Assembly: GCA_903953195.1 (NCBI GenBank)
Contig: CAJBIS010000430.1
Span: 1-6,790 of the forward strand
Source: an uncultured Actinomycetes bacterium
Lineage (GTDB): Bacteria; Actinomycetota; Acidimicrobiia; Acidimicrobiales; Microtrichaceae
Direction of reading: 5' to 3'
DNA: 6,790 bases
A model generated the notes under the pieces. That model saw nothing but the letters and a program-made list of their open reading frames with translations. It made no database searches and had not been told where the DNA came from. The first letter of the stretch is position 1. Every line of letters begins with the position of its first letter. This document shows, in pieces, positions 6,185 to 6,790 of this stretch. A program made the position numbers and the translations under genes.

Positions 6185-6190
6185 TAGTGT
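6185..6190 (+). promoter_or_regulatory. Possible -10 box for the FKBP gene
   Basis: TAGTGT, 8 bases after the der stop codon, fits TANNNT and would give a leader of about 67 bases before the FKBP start. No clear -35 element lies upstream, where the sequence is still der coding. The surrounding heptamer TAGTGTC is also found upstream of the hydrolase lipoprotein gene. Confidence 0.35.
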
Positions 6191-6210
6191 CGTCTCGGCG
6201 CCGCAGCAGG

Positions 6211-6226
6211 CGGGCATCTCGGCCCG
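6211..6226 (+). terminator. Small stem-loop between der and the FKBP gene
   Basis: CGGGC (6211-6215) and GCCCG (6222-6226) form a 5-base stem with loop ATCTCG, extendable by one G-T pair. No T-run follows. It could be a weak terminator for der or a structure in the FKBP leader. The rest of the 86-base gap holds only the possible promoter and ribosome binding site. Confidence 0.2.
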
Positions 6227-6252
6227 TGTCCACGGTGCCGCTCAGTCTCAAC

Positions 6253-6257
6253 GGAGG
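6253..6257 (+). promoter_or_regulatory. Ribosome binding site of the FKBP gene
   Basis: GGAGG with 6 bases to the ATG at 6264 is a strong, well-placed Shine-Dalgarno sequence. It fixes the start of the FKBP gene. Confidence 0.85.
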
Positions 6258-6263
6258 GCTCCC

Positions 6264-6790
6264 ATGGCTTCGACACGTTCGATCTCGACTCACCACGGCG
6301 CGACGGCCCGGCGGCGGTGGGTGGCTGCGGCCGCATCGGCACTCGCCGTGAGCGGATTCGCACTGTCCGCCTGCGGCGGGGAAGATGCTGCACAGGTGAC
6401 CACGACGACCGAGGCCGCAGCGGGCGGCGCCGGCGGGGCGCAACAGAACACCGGAGGCAGCGAAGTGCTGAACGAGATCAACCAGCGGGGCAAGCCCGAG
6501 TTGGGTCAGACGGAGCAGGTGACCGAACTCAAGGTGACCGACGACGTCGTCGGGACCGGCGCCGAGGTGAAGCCCGGTGACACCGTGACCGCCCACTACG
6601 TCGGCGTGTCCGCGTCGGACGGTGCGGAGTTCGACTCCTCGTGGTCCCGCGGGGCACCCACGCAGTTCCCCCTCGACGGCGTGATCCAGGGGTGGAGTGA
6701 GGGGCTCGTCGGGATGAAGGAAGGTGGCCGCCGCACGCTGGTCATCCCCGCCGACATGGCCTACGGCCAGAACCCCCCGCCGGGATCGGG
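6264..6790 (+). CDS. FKBP-type peptidyl-prolyl cis-trans isomerase lipoprotein (3' end outside window)
   Basis: The first 175 codons of a predicted exported, lipid-anchored prolyl isomerase that helps fold proteins outside the membrane. The N-terminus has an Arg cluster (RRR at 16-18), a hydrophobic segment (about 19-33) and a classical lipobox LSAC with Cys37. A Thr/Ala/Gly/Gln-rich flexible linker follows to about residue 65. The FKBP domain begins near residue 88. Residues matching the FKBP12 active site are visible: Y112 (HYVG), F123 and D124 (EFDSS), V140-I141 and W144 (GVIQGW), and Y167 (AYG), so catalytic activity is expected. The ATG start is supported by GGAGG 6 bases upstream and by the position of the signal peptide. 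The reading frame remains open to the last base; only the final beta strands are missing. It lies 86 bases after der and probably has its own promoter. Confidence 0.94.
   Translation, partial: MASTRSISTHHGATARRRWVAAAASALAVSGFALSACGGEDAAQVTTTTEAAAGGAGGAQQNTGGSEVLNEINQRGKPELGQTEQVTELKVTDDVVGTGAEVKPGDTVTAHYVGVSASDGAEFDSSWSRGAPTQFPLDGVIQGWSEGLVGMKEGGRRTLVIPADMAYGQNPPPGS

Noticed and set aside
1..6790. Search for tRNA/rRNA genes, CRISPR repeats, insertion sequences, toxin-antitoxin or phage genes
   Set aside because: No cloverleaf-like segments, regularly spaced repeats, transposase motifs or terminal inverted repeats were seen. Nearly all of the window is accounted for by seven recognisable genes.

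Overview
This is high-GC bacterial DNA with dense, short-spaced genes, frequent GTG starts (four of the six visible starts), and both leaderless-looking and Shine-Dalgarno-led genes. Two genes encode exported lipoproteins. The gene set (cmk, plsC, ispH, a DUF512 radical SAM protein, der, a lipoprotein FKBP) and base composition suggest an actinobacterial chromosome. My best guess is an Acidimicrobiia/Ilumatobacter-like lineage, but this is inference from gene content and style, not from a marker gene.

Layout: bases 2-298 hold the 3' end of cmk (CMP kinase), which overlaps by 4 bases (GTGA) the start of a PlsC-type acyltransferase (295-966). Facing these on the minus strand is ispH (1011-2090), the last enzyme of the MEP isoprenoid pathway. 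Further along the same strand lies a predicted secreted alpha/beta-hydrolase lipoprotein (2166-3344). A 98-base divergent intergenic region then leads to a plus-strand pair: a PDZ/radical SAM/DUF512 protein (3443-4855) that overlaps by 4 bases (GTGA) the double-GTPase gene der (4852-6177). After an 86-base gap an FKBP-type peptidyl-prolyl isomerase lipoprotein starts at 6264 and runs off the window.

Functionally this is mostly core metabolism: nucleotide phosphorylation, phospholipid and isoprenoid synthesis, and ribosome assembly. Two cell-envelope lipoproteins are interspersed. The least understood parts are the DUF512 protein coupled to der and the surface hydrolase. The small-scale regulatory structure is the most distinctive signal. 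Putative -10 boxes lie 6-7 bases before the start codons of ispH and the DUF512 gene (leaderless transcripts). A tandem 15-base repeat lies just upstream of the ispH promoter. An identical TAGTGTC element lies about 60-80 bases upstream of both lipoprotein genes. I see no RNA genes, mobile elements, CRISPR array or defence system, and the window looks like an ordinary chromosomal core region.
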